A stretch of DNA of 64,000 bases, taken from assembly GCA_036250225.1 (NCBI GenBank), contig JAPZLL010000009.1, positions 992,001 through 1,056,000 on the forward strand. The letters are read 5' to 3'. Below are positions 34,401 to 45,839 of this stretch, piece by piece. The stretch is from Cercophora sp. LCS_1. Lineage: Eukaryota; Ascomycota; Sordariomycetes; Sordariales; Lasiosphaeriaceae. A program made the position numbers and the translations under genes. The stretch's first letter is position 1; every line of letters starts with the position of its first letter. The notes beneath the pieces were generated by a model that worked only from the letters and a program-made list of their open reading frames with translations, had not been told where the DNA came from and made no database searches.

Positions 34401-37400
34401 ACGATGGACATCTACTAGGTCTAGGATGCACCGTCTTAGGTCGCATGAGCCGGTGAGGGTTGCGTGGTTACGTCGGGGCATGAAAAGGGTATTCGATGCG
34501 CCTGGCTGTCAGTTTTACCCCCGGCTCGCGACCGAGGACCAAACATGTTCGACTGCCCCGATTACGGTCCGGTATGCAGGAGGACGTCGCCAGGCGGAAA
34601 ACGAAACTATGCCACAGGCCACAAATCAGCAGGGGAGATGGTTGTTTTGGGGCTGCCCAGCGGGCGGTATGAACGCAAGTTGCGCTTGGAGAGTAGCGTT
34701 GTTGCATGGTGTTGCTGTACGTCGAAAGGGTTGGCCGATGTAGCTTCGGGGCAGCAATCGCAAGTGCCGCGGTGAATGTCGCCGGGATGGCCCGGGGAAT
34801 CTCGATCGCTTACTCCCACGTTCAGCTCGCTGGTAGAGTTACTGTGCATACTTGCAATGCAGCACGAGGTTGACTGGTCAATCACGGAGCGTTGGAGTGG
34901 TTCCGCGAGCGTGTCCTGGAGTCGAACACCTCACCCAACTTCTTTGTCCTCGCCTGCGCGAATGCATGCAGCGGGCTGCAGAGGGCCTCGAACAGATGCC
35001 GCACACAGCGGCCCCTCCCGTCGTTCAGGACGGCCTAAGCCTGTTGTGGTGTGGTAATGATTTGCGCCCGGTATTCCCTACAACTGTGCACACTATCTTG
35101 AACCCCGGCCGTCTTCCGGAAGCCCCGGGCCGGCAGGCTGAGACGGGACAACAAAGGAGGCCGGCCCCCAACATGCTGTTTCTGTCACATCTTGTCCCAA
35201 GACGACCTTGGGCGTCGGGAAAGTGGCTTGATGCTTTCGGGCTCAAATATCTGTCAGTTGTGACGACACGTCGGGAGCGAGCCGCCAGGATGATCTGAAA
35301 AAGTGGCGAGCGAGCGAAGATCGGAGCGCTTGCCGTTTTCTGACTCACAGTGTCGGTGAGCAAAGGTGTGGACAGGCAATTGGCGGTGTCGTCACACCAA
35401 GGAAGCAATTTGCCCCTCAAAACCAGTGTCCTGAAAGTCGGCGAGACGTGGCGCCAAAAGGATGCCATTGGAGGCTGCTGTCGCGCCAATTCGACAATTG
35501 GGCTCGTTCAGGTGGCGGCGGTTCAGGGAGAAACCCATGGTTCTTCCTCAACCCTTGAACCGAACCCCTGTGCTGTGTGCCCGGCCGCCTCCCCGATCCG
35601 CGGTGCGCATGCGCACCCCATCGTATTGCCAGATGAGGAGTGAAAAGTCGCCCGGTCAGTGAGGATGAAGCTCGCGTGGTGCCGGCGTCGGCGTCGCGTT
35701 TCCGCAGGTACCCGTCGGTCACACTGCTCTCGGCGTTTCGCACACCGCACAAGACAGCTGTCAAGTCAGGGCATTTTCGCGGGCAAGTTGGCGGGACCCC
35801 TCACTTGCTCAGGTGGGCAAAGAACGTCATTGTTGATATGGGGACCCTGGAGATCAGCCACAGGTGAAACGACCAGGGTTCTGGAGAACGGCGCGTAACA
35901 CGCAATCCAAGCAGATCCCTGGGCGGGGAAAACGGTCATGGCCAACCAAACGAAGCTGGCAGCTCGCCCTGCTCAACCCCGGAGCGCTATTCGCAGAGCC
36001 GCTCGCCGTCGGTTGAGCAGTCGTTGTGACGGATGACCCTGGACTCGGCCGAGTGCGGACGACCGTGAGCTGTTTGTGCCTAACCTGCCGGAGAAGTGGA
36101 ATCTTTAAGGTACTTCAGGTTACCTTGGTTTTTTCTTTTCCAAGGCCGGACACCCCTGGTAAACAGGGCAGGTGCTACGTGCTGGTACGTGTTTGAATAG
36201 GAAGGTGCAAAGCGCCCGCGTGCTCAGCTCGTCCTTTCTGCTGGCTCTCGTATCTTGGTAATTTGCCCCGCAAAGATGAAGAAGGTGCGGTACGATGCGG
36301 GACAGATTTTCGCATCCGAAGAGAAACCGACTCGGCTCGTCGCATACGCTCGCGTGGGTGGGCGTCGACAATCTTTCTAGTTTGGCGTTTCAACTAAGCG
36401 ACAACCCCCATATCCCCATGCGCGAGGTTCTCTCCAGGGACAGTTTCCCATATGCCTTTCAATTTGACTGTATCACAAACAGGGCACCAGGGGTTGGAAT
36501 CACACAACAGCACGTGTTTGAACCCATGACCACCCTCGGAATGGCTTGGCACTCTGTGCGGGAGGACTCTGAGCGTGTCAAGCCTGGACAGTGGACGGAA
36601 ACATCCACCGCATGGTGTGTTTAAGCCGAGTGGACGGAGTAGTTCCTTCTGCGCTGCGCTGCGAGTACTTGCATCTGCGCAGGCAGAGGTGATCATGCAG
36701 GCCATGGCGATATTCAGAGATGCCAGTGTCACACTTGACCGTGGGATCTCCGTTCATCACGCCATCTGCGCTACTCCAAGGGCGGGCCATTGTGCCTGTG
36801 CTGCTGAGGCGCGGGGCGGTGTGATTGTTATCGTCATTCCCGCGTTTTCATCGCCCGCAACGCCGCACATGGCTCCAGATAGGAGTCGACGGCGGGATCT
36901 GATAGGAGTGCTGCATTGGGCGACGCCCCGTTGCTGTTGACCTGGAAGGTTACTTTCCGTGCTGATGAGACGGGGGAGACCCAACCCGGCTTGCTACAAA
37001 CAGCGTGCCGAGGCCATATCCAGACAAACAAATGGCGCCCAGTCGGATGGCTAAGATCTGACCCCCTGGCCCGTAGCGAGTAACGACCTGGGCGTCCCTA
37101 ACGCTCTGACCGGGATGCTAGAAAATCGTCGACTCAACGCTGAGATTTTGGGCCTCGTGACATGATTTAGCGACCCCATGCAAATGCCGAGTGCATACCA
37201 CGCGCAGGCGACGGCATTCCGGCCAGACACCCAACACACACAAAGACTGGATGGGAGAATGCAAACCGCCAATCATCGTCACCGTCTCGCGTCATCATGC
37301 GATTTTGGCCGCCAGCGTCTTCTTGAAATTTGGGCGCCGATTTTCCAGATTTCCGCTCGTATCGCGGTGCCGGGCCCCGGCGTCTGAAATGGCCGCGGAC

Positions 37401-38619
37401 GAGGGGCAGTGTGTGCATCTGGGGAGCACGCTCTCAGGGAATGATCGCCTCCGGGATCGCCCAGCCAACTTTGATCAACCCCGCCCTGGACGATGTGACA
37501 CGCGGGGACCAACGACACACACGTCCTCTCATCTCCACGCTGCATAGCGCACACCGTTGTTGATGGCATGGTCGGCCGAGCGCAATTGGCCTTGACGATG
37601 TACCCGGTCGAGCCCGATTTCACTGGTCGCCAGTAAGGCTCGAGACGGGGTGAATGTTTTGCCAAAGCTGCCGCCTCCTCACAAGATAGGTTTTGATACG
37701 ATACCATTGTGGAGGGAATCCATCTCGTTGGCGTTACGCTGCATGAGGGATGGGGGCTACTGCATGTCTTGGCACCGTCGAAGATGAGGGCAATTCTCCT
37801 CGTCCAGCGCCGCGGGTGTAACCGAGGCTTGATGCCTTTGCTGTTGGCATGGTCCCCGTCTCCCCGTCTCTCTATCGATTTTATCTTGACCTCATCATGC
37901 CAAACCGGGGTTTGCTCGAGAAGCGACACGGACACAGAAACCGTGACGTGTCCGCCATAAGGGATAACGTCACCGAAGAAAAAAGAGGATGCCTGCCTGT
38001 ATCTTGACATCTTGACCTGGTTAAAATTAGTAGTTTTCCCTGCATGCAGACGGGAGTTTGGACGGAGGACAGGCTGTTTACGGACATGGGGCTTCTCGGT
38101 TGTTAGGTGAAGCAACCTGCAAATGTTCGGTGAATTGGTAACTGAGAAGCGACACGCGCGCAAGCCCCAGGCGCAAGGACGTTTCTGCCCGCCAAGATGG
38201 TTGAACGGATCATCGGCCATCAAAACCCCAGGATTGTCACGGCGACAAGCCTGCGCATGTTGCGCAGGAGCCACCCCTCTTGCATTCGGTGAGCCGAGAT
38301 GCTGGGCTGTTCTGCTGTTCTGTTGCTGGGAACTTATCGCAGCCACAGCGTCGGGTCCCAAGCCTCCTTTCTTGGGACACCGTGTTGGGACTCCATCTAA
38401 TACGTATCGGCCGGGGCTTGTTATTTTTAGCGCCAAATCGCCGCGAGCCTCGTACCTGATGATATTTGGTAAAAGAACAGGAGCCTCTCCGGCCCATCGT
38501 TGATCGCTGGCGGGCTGAGGGACGGGTCCATGGGCGCCGGACGCCGGAGAGATGCGGTGCTGGCTCCGTGACCTGAGGGCTGTGGTGCCCCGTTCGGCTT
38601 CAGGCCAAGCGCAGCACCG

Positions 38620-38645
38620 AAAAAAAAAAAAAAAAAAAAAAAAAA
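38620..38645. repeat. A26 homopolymer run
   Basis: An uninterrupted run of 26 A on the + strand. It lies inside the long minus-strand open frame 37279-38988, where it is read as poly-phenylalanine. The length is likely to vary between isolates or between assemblies. Confidence 0.9.
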
Positions 38646-40267
38646 GCGGGAGCGGCCAATGGCATCGAGGCGCACAATCGAGCTTGAGCCATGTGGGCGG
38701 CATCGATGTGTGGAGTTTGCAGGGGGCACGAGCTGACAAGGCTGCATTCCCAGAGAAATCACCCACCTGCTCGGAACCATGGGGCCTGTCCCTTGTCTGC
38801 CCCGGAGAGGGTTTGTAGTGGTACCTTCGGCCTAAAGCGGGCTGCGCGGATCGAGAGGAGTCACCTCGCCCAAAACTGGTCAGACTGAAAACAAAGAGAT
38901 GGCTTGTTGGGCGATCCCTTACCGGGAGAAAAATAACAACAAGCGGGCTGGACGGTAAGATGGTTGCTCCACGTCTACACCGCAACATTCAGACGCCGAG
39001 AACAGCCAGTCTTGGGCCGGTGAGAAGAGCGCCCTCATACTGGCGTCAGAACGGTCTCCACGGTTGCTCCTTCTCTTGGGAAGCGGGGTCACGGCCACCA
39101 AACTTGATCCACGCCACGGAGGACCCAGGAGCATTCAACAGGAAGAAAAAAGCAGGATCAGTGGTATTCTGTTACAAAAACATCGTCCCCCACTCACCCG
39201 GACTTGTTCAATTTGGCGCTTGAGAACTTAGATGAAGAGGGGGCGGGGTACTGGACTCCAGAGGAAACTGAGGTGGGACCTTGCCATAGCTCCTCCTCCC
39301 TTTTTTTCCTCTCGCTCTCTCCCTATCAAAACCCCCCTCATTGCTCAAGCTGTGCTAGTTGGGGGTCACGCACAATCCGGCGGCTCCAGCGCCAGAGGGG
39401 TTAATAGCGGAGATTTCATACCTAGGTAGTTTTAGTTTTGTGTCCCAAGTTCCAAACAGGATGTCAAGCAAGTTTTATGGGCACTCTTTGCTCATATCTT
39501 GCGTGCGGTATTGACTCAAGGTTCATAAATCTTTGCGATGCAGTTGCGCAGCGATCGGACAATCCGAGCATCCCGAGAGCTCCAGAAATGCTGGGACGAA
39601 GGTCTGGTGAAGAACCCCAATTTTGGCTAGGATTCCACAACTCACACTCTCGTCATCGACGAAGCTATGAGGGGATCTGAGCTGGGAGGAGAAGGTGGGA
39701 GAAACGGAGATGTGGCCTCGTGGGCATGTGTGGAGACATGCAAACCCACCTGCGTGAAACGGAGAAGGAATGCTCTCGACTTGAAGTACATGTACATGGC
39801 CGCCGTACCGTACCTGATGGGGACGGCTCTGACCTCACTCCACAGAAGCGGGAAGACAGCCAGGAGCTGGCTGGCTGGAGCAACTCCTTCGCAGTACCGT
39901 GTACCTAGAGCATTACACACGGCGTCCATCAAAATTTTATACCAATCTTCAACTAGAGGGGAGTCCAGGACGGATGACAGCGGCGGTGGCATCTTCTCGC
40001 GCCGCCGCCCATAATGTCTTTTCGACACAGAGACAGCGCCCAACGTGCAGCAGCGATCGGGTGAGCGAGCACAGGTGATTGAAGACGTTGGAAAGGCATG
40101 ACGGTGCAGCTCATGGCTTTGGCGACTTTCATGAATAAACCCAGTAATGAGGTGAGCTGCGGGAATCCGCGAGCGCATGCAAGTCTCAGAGAGTTGGGAG
40201 GTCGAGTCTCCGCCCCAGCAAAAGATTGGACTGAGGAAAGAGCTTGGGCTGGCAGAGAGCCCCGAGG

Positions 40268-40286
40268 AAAAAAAAAAAAAAAAAAA
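40268..40286. repeat. A19 homopolymer run
   Basis: An uninterrupted run of 19 A on the + strand inside the gene desert, followed about 20 bases later by further A-rich sequence up to 40330. Confidence 0.9.
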
Positions 40287-41977
40287 CTGAAAATCGTTTC
40301 AACTTGGCCGAAAAAAATAAATAAAAAATAGGACGGTGGCCCAAGCTATGACGACCAGAAACTTGGTTTTCGGTCGTTTACAGTGGAGGGGTTGCGCTCG
40401 TTGCTGTTCAACGTCCAAGATCGACTGGCGGAATGCAGTCAGGGGGAGAAAAAAACTGAAAAATGAGCTTGCGATTTTCCAATCCCCTGTCCATCTTTCA
40501 CTGCTCTCCCGCTTGCCAAGTTGCCGCCCAATCAGCCCCCCGAAGGTTTCGTCTACTTGGTCTCCCAACGGCCGGGCTGGCTGTTTCACTGCCGTCGTGG
40601 TACCGTGTACCTCACACTGCCCATTTGGGTTGGATTCACGGACTGGTCTCCGTCGAGATGCCCCGCCAGCCCGCCCACTGTCTTGCCCCCGAATTAGCGA
40701 ATTGACGCTCGCCTTTTGCTGAAGACAAGCTAAACCTGGATGACTCCCTGGACTGCCCTGGCCAGCTAGGATGCCGTCCCTCCCGCGGACGGGTCTGTCA
40801 CCTACCTTGCGCTAAAATTTCCCGGCGCACCTGGCGCCCTTCTGGAAAGACTTAAACAAAAAGCAGCACCACGGCAATCCGCCCCTCGCACCTGCCTGGC
40901 TTGAAGCAGCGCACACCAACGGCAGCACCTTTTCGGTTGCACTCACAAATCGAGACGCCAGATCCTGCCATTCGCACGACAATTGCAATTGTCATCACCA
41001 CCTCCGCTGGCGGCTCCAGACACCGCACGCTGTAAGACGCGGCTACCCTGCTGCAGATATCGAGCCATTGCGCTGTTGCCAGCCGCCTGCCTACCACCAG
41101 CAACTCACTTCTTTTGTTCCTGGGCGCATTCGGTACCCGCACATTGCGCTCTGCAATCTACACCCCTGGCCGATTGACTGACCGGGCCTTGTGCGACACC
41201 GAGAATACGGCCATTTGATCTCTCGCTTTTTTTTTTCTACCATCAGATCTCGTCGTGGATTGCGCGAATCCGCACTGGTACTCCCGCGCGTGTTCCGTCC
41301 AGCCTGGGAGGGCAGCCCTGCAACCCTGACCCCCTCCTGGTACAACTCCAGCGCAGGCGCATCGACAGCAGCCTTCCAGGACGACGCGCCCGTCGAGCCT
41401 GAGCATTGGCGGCCGGACAGAGTCTGCCGCGCGCCGGGGAAGAAAGGGGAGAAAGGAGAATCCAACAGAGAGCCGCTCGAAGTGGAAAAGGGCTGCAACA
41501 GGAGCTGCACTGCAGCCGGCGGCCCATTGATTTTTCCACTGACGTGCCCCCCCAAACTACACCATATGCCCGAATAGATCAACTTGCATACGGCCTGCCA
41601 CCTCATCATTCTGCCGCGGGCAACTGGCAACCCGGGCTATCGCAACACGGCCCATACCCGCCCCATCTGTCCAAGCAGTCCAAGCAGCGGTGCATGGCTT
41701 GTACCTGCCCTGGCTTCCCGTCCCCTGTACCGGTACAACCAAGATACCTCGCTCCCAGGCGCATTTGAGACAGTCGCCTTGCTGCCCGCCGATTCGAGCG
41801 TGGGTCATCGCCTTGCAGCTTGCTAACGGGGCCTCGAGCATCATCCATCCATCCCACCTACTACTTGAGAGACGTCCTCCCCGGGCCTACACTTGTCGGA
41901 ACACAAGTTCTTGGCTATATCTCACCCAACCCACCAAGCACCGTCTCGACGAGCCATAGACCCATATACCGCAGAAA

Positions 41978-42007
41978 ATGCGTCGCAAGGCATTCACGCA
42001 CATATAG
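41978..42007 (+). promoter_or_regulatory. upstream open reading frame in the phospholipase C leader
   Basis: ATG at 41978, with A at -3, opens a nine-codon frame (MRRKAFTHI) that stops at TAG 42005-42007, 87 bases before the phospholipase C ATG. A shorter one (MPE) lies at 41566-41577. Both lie in a C/T-rich zone that looks like a long leader, so they may lower translation of the main frame. The transcription start is unknown. Confidence 0.4.
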
Positions 42008-42094
42008 CCCTCTGATCGCCCTCCTACTGCCGTGGCATCGATCCTCCTGAGCACTGACTCGAGAGCGTAGCTCCCAGGATCACTTCGGCCCGCC

Positions 42095-45000
42095 ATGCCC
42101 TCACCCGTCACCAACTCCCCCCCACAACAACCATCACCCTTCCCAGACATGGCGACTGACCCCACGCCCTCGCGGCGCTCACGCCCCAACCACGTGCAGA
42201 CCAACCTTGGCCCGGTGCTCCATGCCATTGCGGTCCCAGAGTCGGCTATCAGCAGCTCGCCATCTATCTCTCCCAGCTCACAGCATGGCTCGCCCTCGTT
42301 GGGTCTTGACCCAAGCATCTGCGGCCTGGCGCCAGCCGTACCCCCTCGGGATTCCTCTGATGACCTCCTCCCGTTGGAAAAGGCGGTAGACGACCTTGAC
42401 ATATCATCCATCACCTTCTCAGCTCTCGATCCAACCCCCACCCCACCCATTGCCACCCTATCCCGGAGGACAAGCACCACATCCTTGGCTCCTGGAGCTC
42501 TCAAGAGCCCCGGGACGACGTCGGCCATGGGGGAGGCAATGAGGAGCATTACCAACCTGTCACGCAGATCCTCCAACAGTTTCCGCAGAGTACACTCCCT
42601 TGTCGCCAACCGCCGGCCGTCATCTTCCCACCCACGGAGCCGGGACGGCAGTGTGGGCCCCGGTCTGATGCGACGCAGGGGTAGCACCAGTAACCCAAGT
42701 CTTCCTTTTGAGCAGACGAGCCCGCTGTTCACCGACTCAGAGGATGATTGTGCCATCGAGAAGGATGACTGTGGTTCTCTCTTCAGCGTCGATGGCCAAT
42801 CTTCAACTCCTGCCTCAACGATAATCGGCGCTTCAACCCCCGGGAGCATGGTTCCTGGACCGCTGATCCCGCCACCATTGATTCAAGGGACCCTGGTGAC
42901 AAAGGTCGGAAAGAAGAAGAACACAAAGCGTATCACGCTGTTTTGCGATCCACAGGGAATCAAGATCTTCTGGGACAGGAATCGCGCCTCGAAAGCCATA
43001 TATGTTGACGACATAAGGGAAATACGAACCGGTGAGGATGTCGGACAGTATCGCCTCGACTCTAGGTTGGACGAGTCGACTGGGTCACGACTGTTTTCTA
43101 TTCTGTACAACCGCCAGGGCCAAACAGCCACCAAGACCCTGCACGTCTTGACCGAGGACGAAAAGCAGCTGAGCTTGTGGACTGACACGTTGGAGAGTTT
43201 GTGCAAGTGGCGACAAGCTTTCGCGACCAGCCTGATGTGCTTTGATGACAAGGCTCTCAAGAAGTGGTGGTTGAACGAGACGGCGAAGCACTTCGGCGAC
43301 GACAGGAACCGTGTCCTCGGGGAGGGGAAAGTTGACACTCTCGCAGTCGAGCACGTGTGCCGCAGCCTGCATATTCATATCCCCGCGCAGGAGCTTCGCG
43401 AGAGGGTCGAGACGGCTAAAGGCAGAAAGGGCGGGTTTGATAGGCTGGATTTTGCCGAGTTCCAACAGTTTGTGCGACTCTTGAAAGTGAGGAAGGACGT
43501 TCGATCTGTGTACCGGCAGACGACAGATGATACTGAGAGAGGAATCACCAAAGACGAGTTCTTTTGGTTCCTTCGCGATTCGCAGCGCGAGAACGTTGAC
43601 GACGATCTTGCGCATTGGGAGTCGGTGTTTGCTAGTTACGCCCGCAAAGGGCGGCCAAGAGACGGGGACGCGGCTGGCGAGGAGGTCCCCACGATCTCTG
43701 AGGCGGCGTTTACCAACTTTCTCACGTCGACTCACAACCCTGCTATTGTCAAGGAGCCACAAGAGTACACCCTTGACAGGCCGATGACAGAATACTATAT
43801 CTCGAGCTCGCACAACACGTACCTGCTGGGCCGCCAGATCTATGGGGTCTCCAGCGTCGAGGGATATATCTCGGCACTTGCACGGGGCTGTCGCTGCATC
43901 GAGATCGACTGCTGGGATGGCCCAAATGACGAGCCCATTGTCATGCACGGGCATAGCTTCACCACCAGGATCTCCTTCCTCGAGGTGGTCAAGACTATCA
44001 ACAAGTATGCATTCACCAAGTCGCGTTTCCCGCTTTGGATTTCGCTCGAGGTTCGCTGCAGCCTTGCGACGCAGGCCAAGATGGCCCAAATCATGATTGA
44101 AAACTTTGGCGACAAGCTGGTTCGCGAGCCGCTCGTCAAAGATGCCGACCGGATCCCGACTCCCTCGGAGCTTCTTGAACGAATCCTCATTAAGGTCAAG
44201 CAATCCCCACCACCGGAAGAGCAGGCCAAAAGCATAACACGCCGCCGCGGAAACAGTCAGCCGTCGCCATATCAGCGGCCAATAGTCTCGGACACTGTGC
44301 CCGTCCCGTCGAGCCCTCTTCTGAGCCCGACGCAGTTCTCGCGCTCAACTCGACAGGTCAACACATTCAATACCATCACCGAAGGCCAGGTTCACGACTT
44401 GCCGAGCAACAGCCCTAGTGAGTGCGAGAGCGACAGCGAGAAGGACTCAACCAGCCGCAAGATTGTTGGCAAGATCAATCCGGTGCTCGGAGAGCTCGGC
44501 GTTTATTGCCGCGGGATTCAGTTTGAGGGTTTCGAAGCACCGAACGCCAAGACCTTCAACCACATCTTCTCGTTCAAGGAGAAGACATTTACCGAGAAGT
44601 GCCAGCCAAAAGAGGGGAAGCGGATGCTGTGCATGCACAACATGCGTTACATGATGCGAGTATACCCTAATGGGGGGCGCGTCAACTCTTCGAATTTTGA
44701 TCCGCTCCTTTACTGGAAGCGCGGAGTTCAGATGGCGGCTCTGAATTGGCAGACGTTCGACACGGGCATGCAGCTCAACCAGGCCATGTTTGACGGCGGG
44801 ACAGACCAGTCCGGATACGTGCTCAAGCCGGTCGAGGGACGCGGGTTTGAGCTCAGGCCTGAGTTGTCTCCCAGCGATTGCATTGGCAAACGGCCGCGGA
44901 AGAGCGTCAAGTTCACCATCACGGTCCATTCGGCCCAGCAGTTGATGCGGCCCTTTGACTTTCCCGACAAGCGGCCCATGGATCCGTACGTCGAGGTTGA

Positions 45001-45475
45001 GGTCTTACGCGCCGATGACAAGCGAAACAAGGACGACAACAACACCAGCGGCACGCTCCAGGACACGGAGCGCAGGCGAACGACGATTGTACGCGGGAAC
45101 GGCTTCAATCCGCAGTTCAACGACAAGTTTGACTTCTCGTTCACCACCAAGTACCCCGACCTGATCTTTGTGCGGTTCAACGTCAAGCTTGCCGACAAAT
45201 CATACAACGACAAGGCGACGCCTATTGCGACGTTCACGGCCAAGCTCAATAGCCTCAGGGACGGCTACCGCACGATTCCCCTGTACAACCAATACGGCGA
45301 TCGGTTCCTGGTGTCGGCCCTCTTCTGCAACATCAAGAAGGAGAAGATGGCTGACGTCATGGTGGACTACACCGAGGAGATGCCCCGGAACGGCCGCAAG
45401 CTCGGCTCGATCAAGCGAACCGTCTTTTCGTCATCCAGCCCAAAATCCAGCATTGAGAGCAGCCGGTCGACGTGA
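42095..45475 (+). CDS. plc1: phosphoinositide-specific phospholipase C, delta type
   Basis: A single exon encodes 1126 residues. The enzyme cleaves PIP2 to diacylglycerol and inositol trisphosphate in a calcium-dependent way, at membranes. A Ser/Pro-rich, probably disordered N-terminus runs to about residue 260. A PH domain follows (about 262-376, from LIQGTLVTKVGKKK to the LESLCKWR helix), then an EF-hand region (about 408-505). The X half of the barrel starts at about 564 with MTEYYISSSHNTYLLGRQIY. Catalytic His573 and His618 (VMHGHSF) are 45 residues apart, as in mammalian PLC-delta. The X-Y linker is about 700-795 and Ser-rich. The Y half runs about 799-924, and a C2 domain about 938-1072 with DPYVEVEV. 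All expected parts are present, so the enzyme should be active. Upstream is the 16.5 kb desert. The X/Y order and the PH, EF and C2 parts exclude bacterial-type PLC. Confidence 0.95.
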   Translation: MPSPVTNSPPQQPSPFPDMATDPTPSRRSRPNHVQTNLGPVLHAIAVPESAISSSPSISPSSQHGSPSLGLDPSICGLAPAVPPRDSSDDLLPLEKAVDDLDISSITFSALDPTPTPPIATLSRRTSTTSLAPGALKSPGTTSAMGEAMRSITNLSRRSSNSFRRVHSLVANRRPSSSHPRSRDGSVGPGLMRRRGSTSNPSLPFEQTSPLFTDSEDDCAIEKDDCGSLFSVDGQSSTPASTIIGASTPGSMVPGPLIPPPLIQGTLVTKVGKKKNTKRITLFCDPQGIKIFWDRNRASKAIYVDDIREIRTGEDVGQYRLDSRLDESTGSRLFSILYNRQGQTATKTLHVLTEDEKQLSLWTDTLESLCKWRQAFATSLMCFDDKALKKWWLNETAKHFGDDRNRVLGEGKVDTLAVEHVCRSLHIHIPAQELRERVETAKGRKGGFDRLDFAEFQQFVRLLKVRKDVRSVYRQTTDDTERGITKDEFFWFLRDSQRENVDDDLAHWESVFASYARKGRPRDGDAAGEEVPTISEAAFTNFLTSTHNPAIVKEPQEYTLDRPMTEYYISSSHNTYLLGRQIYGVSSVEGYISALARGCRCIEIDCWDGPNDEPIVMHGHSFTTRISFLEVVKTINKYAFTKSRFPLWISLEVRCSLATQAKMAQIMIENFGDKLVREPLVKDADRIPTPSELLERILIKVKQSPPPEEQAKSITRRRGNSQPSPYQRPIVSDTVPVPSSPLLSPTQFSRSTRQVNTFNTITEGQVHDLPSNSPSECESDSEKDSTSRKIVGKINPVLGELGVYCRGIQFEGFEAPNAKTFNHIFSFKEKTFTEKCQPKEGKRMLCMHNMRYMMRVYPNGGRVNSSNFDPLLYWKRGVQMAALNWQTFDTGMQLNQAMFDGGTDQSGYVLKPVEGRGFELRPELSPSDCIGKRPRKSVKFTITVHSAQQLMRPFDFPDKRPMDPYVEVEVLRADDKRNKDDNNTSGTLQDTERRRTTIVRGNGFNPQFNDKFDFSFTTKYPDLIFVRFNVKLADKSYNDKATPIATFTAKLNSLRDGYRTIPLYNQYGDRFLVSALFCNIKKEKMADVMVDYTEEMPRNGRKLGSIKRTVFSSSSPKSSIESSRST

Positions 45476-45808
45476 CGGGCCTCTTCGGTGCATGTTTTGT
45501 ACTATTATATTTCTCCTTGCACATACAGGACTGGCGGCTATTGTCAGCAGCATTTTCGACGCATTTCACGACTACGACGGATACGCATGAATTTCCTCAT
45601 GGCCCCTTGAGGACTGCCGTCTGGCACCAAATACCCGGCTCATTGCCACCAAAACACGGCGCAAGAGCGTTTTCAGCTGGGGGGTATACATGGTCTCGAT
45701 TTCTTTCTTGTGTGGTGTGGAGTTGTTAGAGGCGGTCCAGACCAGATCTGGACCTATCGGGAGATGGGCAGTGGGCTTGAAGCATGATACCAGCATTATG
45801 AAGGCACG

Positions 45809-45839
<31 letters not shown>

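Larger units (their letters stand above)
25581..42094. other. 16.5 kb gene desert upstream of phospholipase C
   Basis: No recognisable gene was found on either strand over this stretch. Most ORFs are shorter than about 210 codons, occur in all six frames and lack domain signatures. The exception is a 569-codon frame on the minus strand at 37279-38988 (see findings). Composition stays moderately GC-rich in most of it, so it is not a classic AT-rich block inactivated by RIP. Landmarks are a G-poor + strand tract (about 27180-29200), decayed direct repeats (about 28035-28420), A runs at 38620-38645 and 40268-40286, and a C/T-rich leader-like zone from about 40490 to 42094. No transposase, reverse transcriptase, tRNA or 5S gene was seen. 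Confidence 0.6.

Noticed and set aside
41887..42849. 320-codon frame antisense to the start of phospholipase C
   Set aside because: It is a shadow of the Ser/Pro-rich N-terminus, has no domain, and the + strand frame is certain.
43085..44203. 372-codon frame antisense to phospholipase C
   Set aside because: It lies entirely opposite the PH, EF-hand and X domains and is explained by GC-rich third positions of the real gene.
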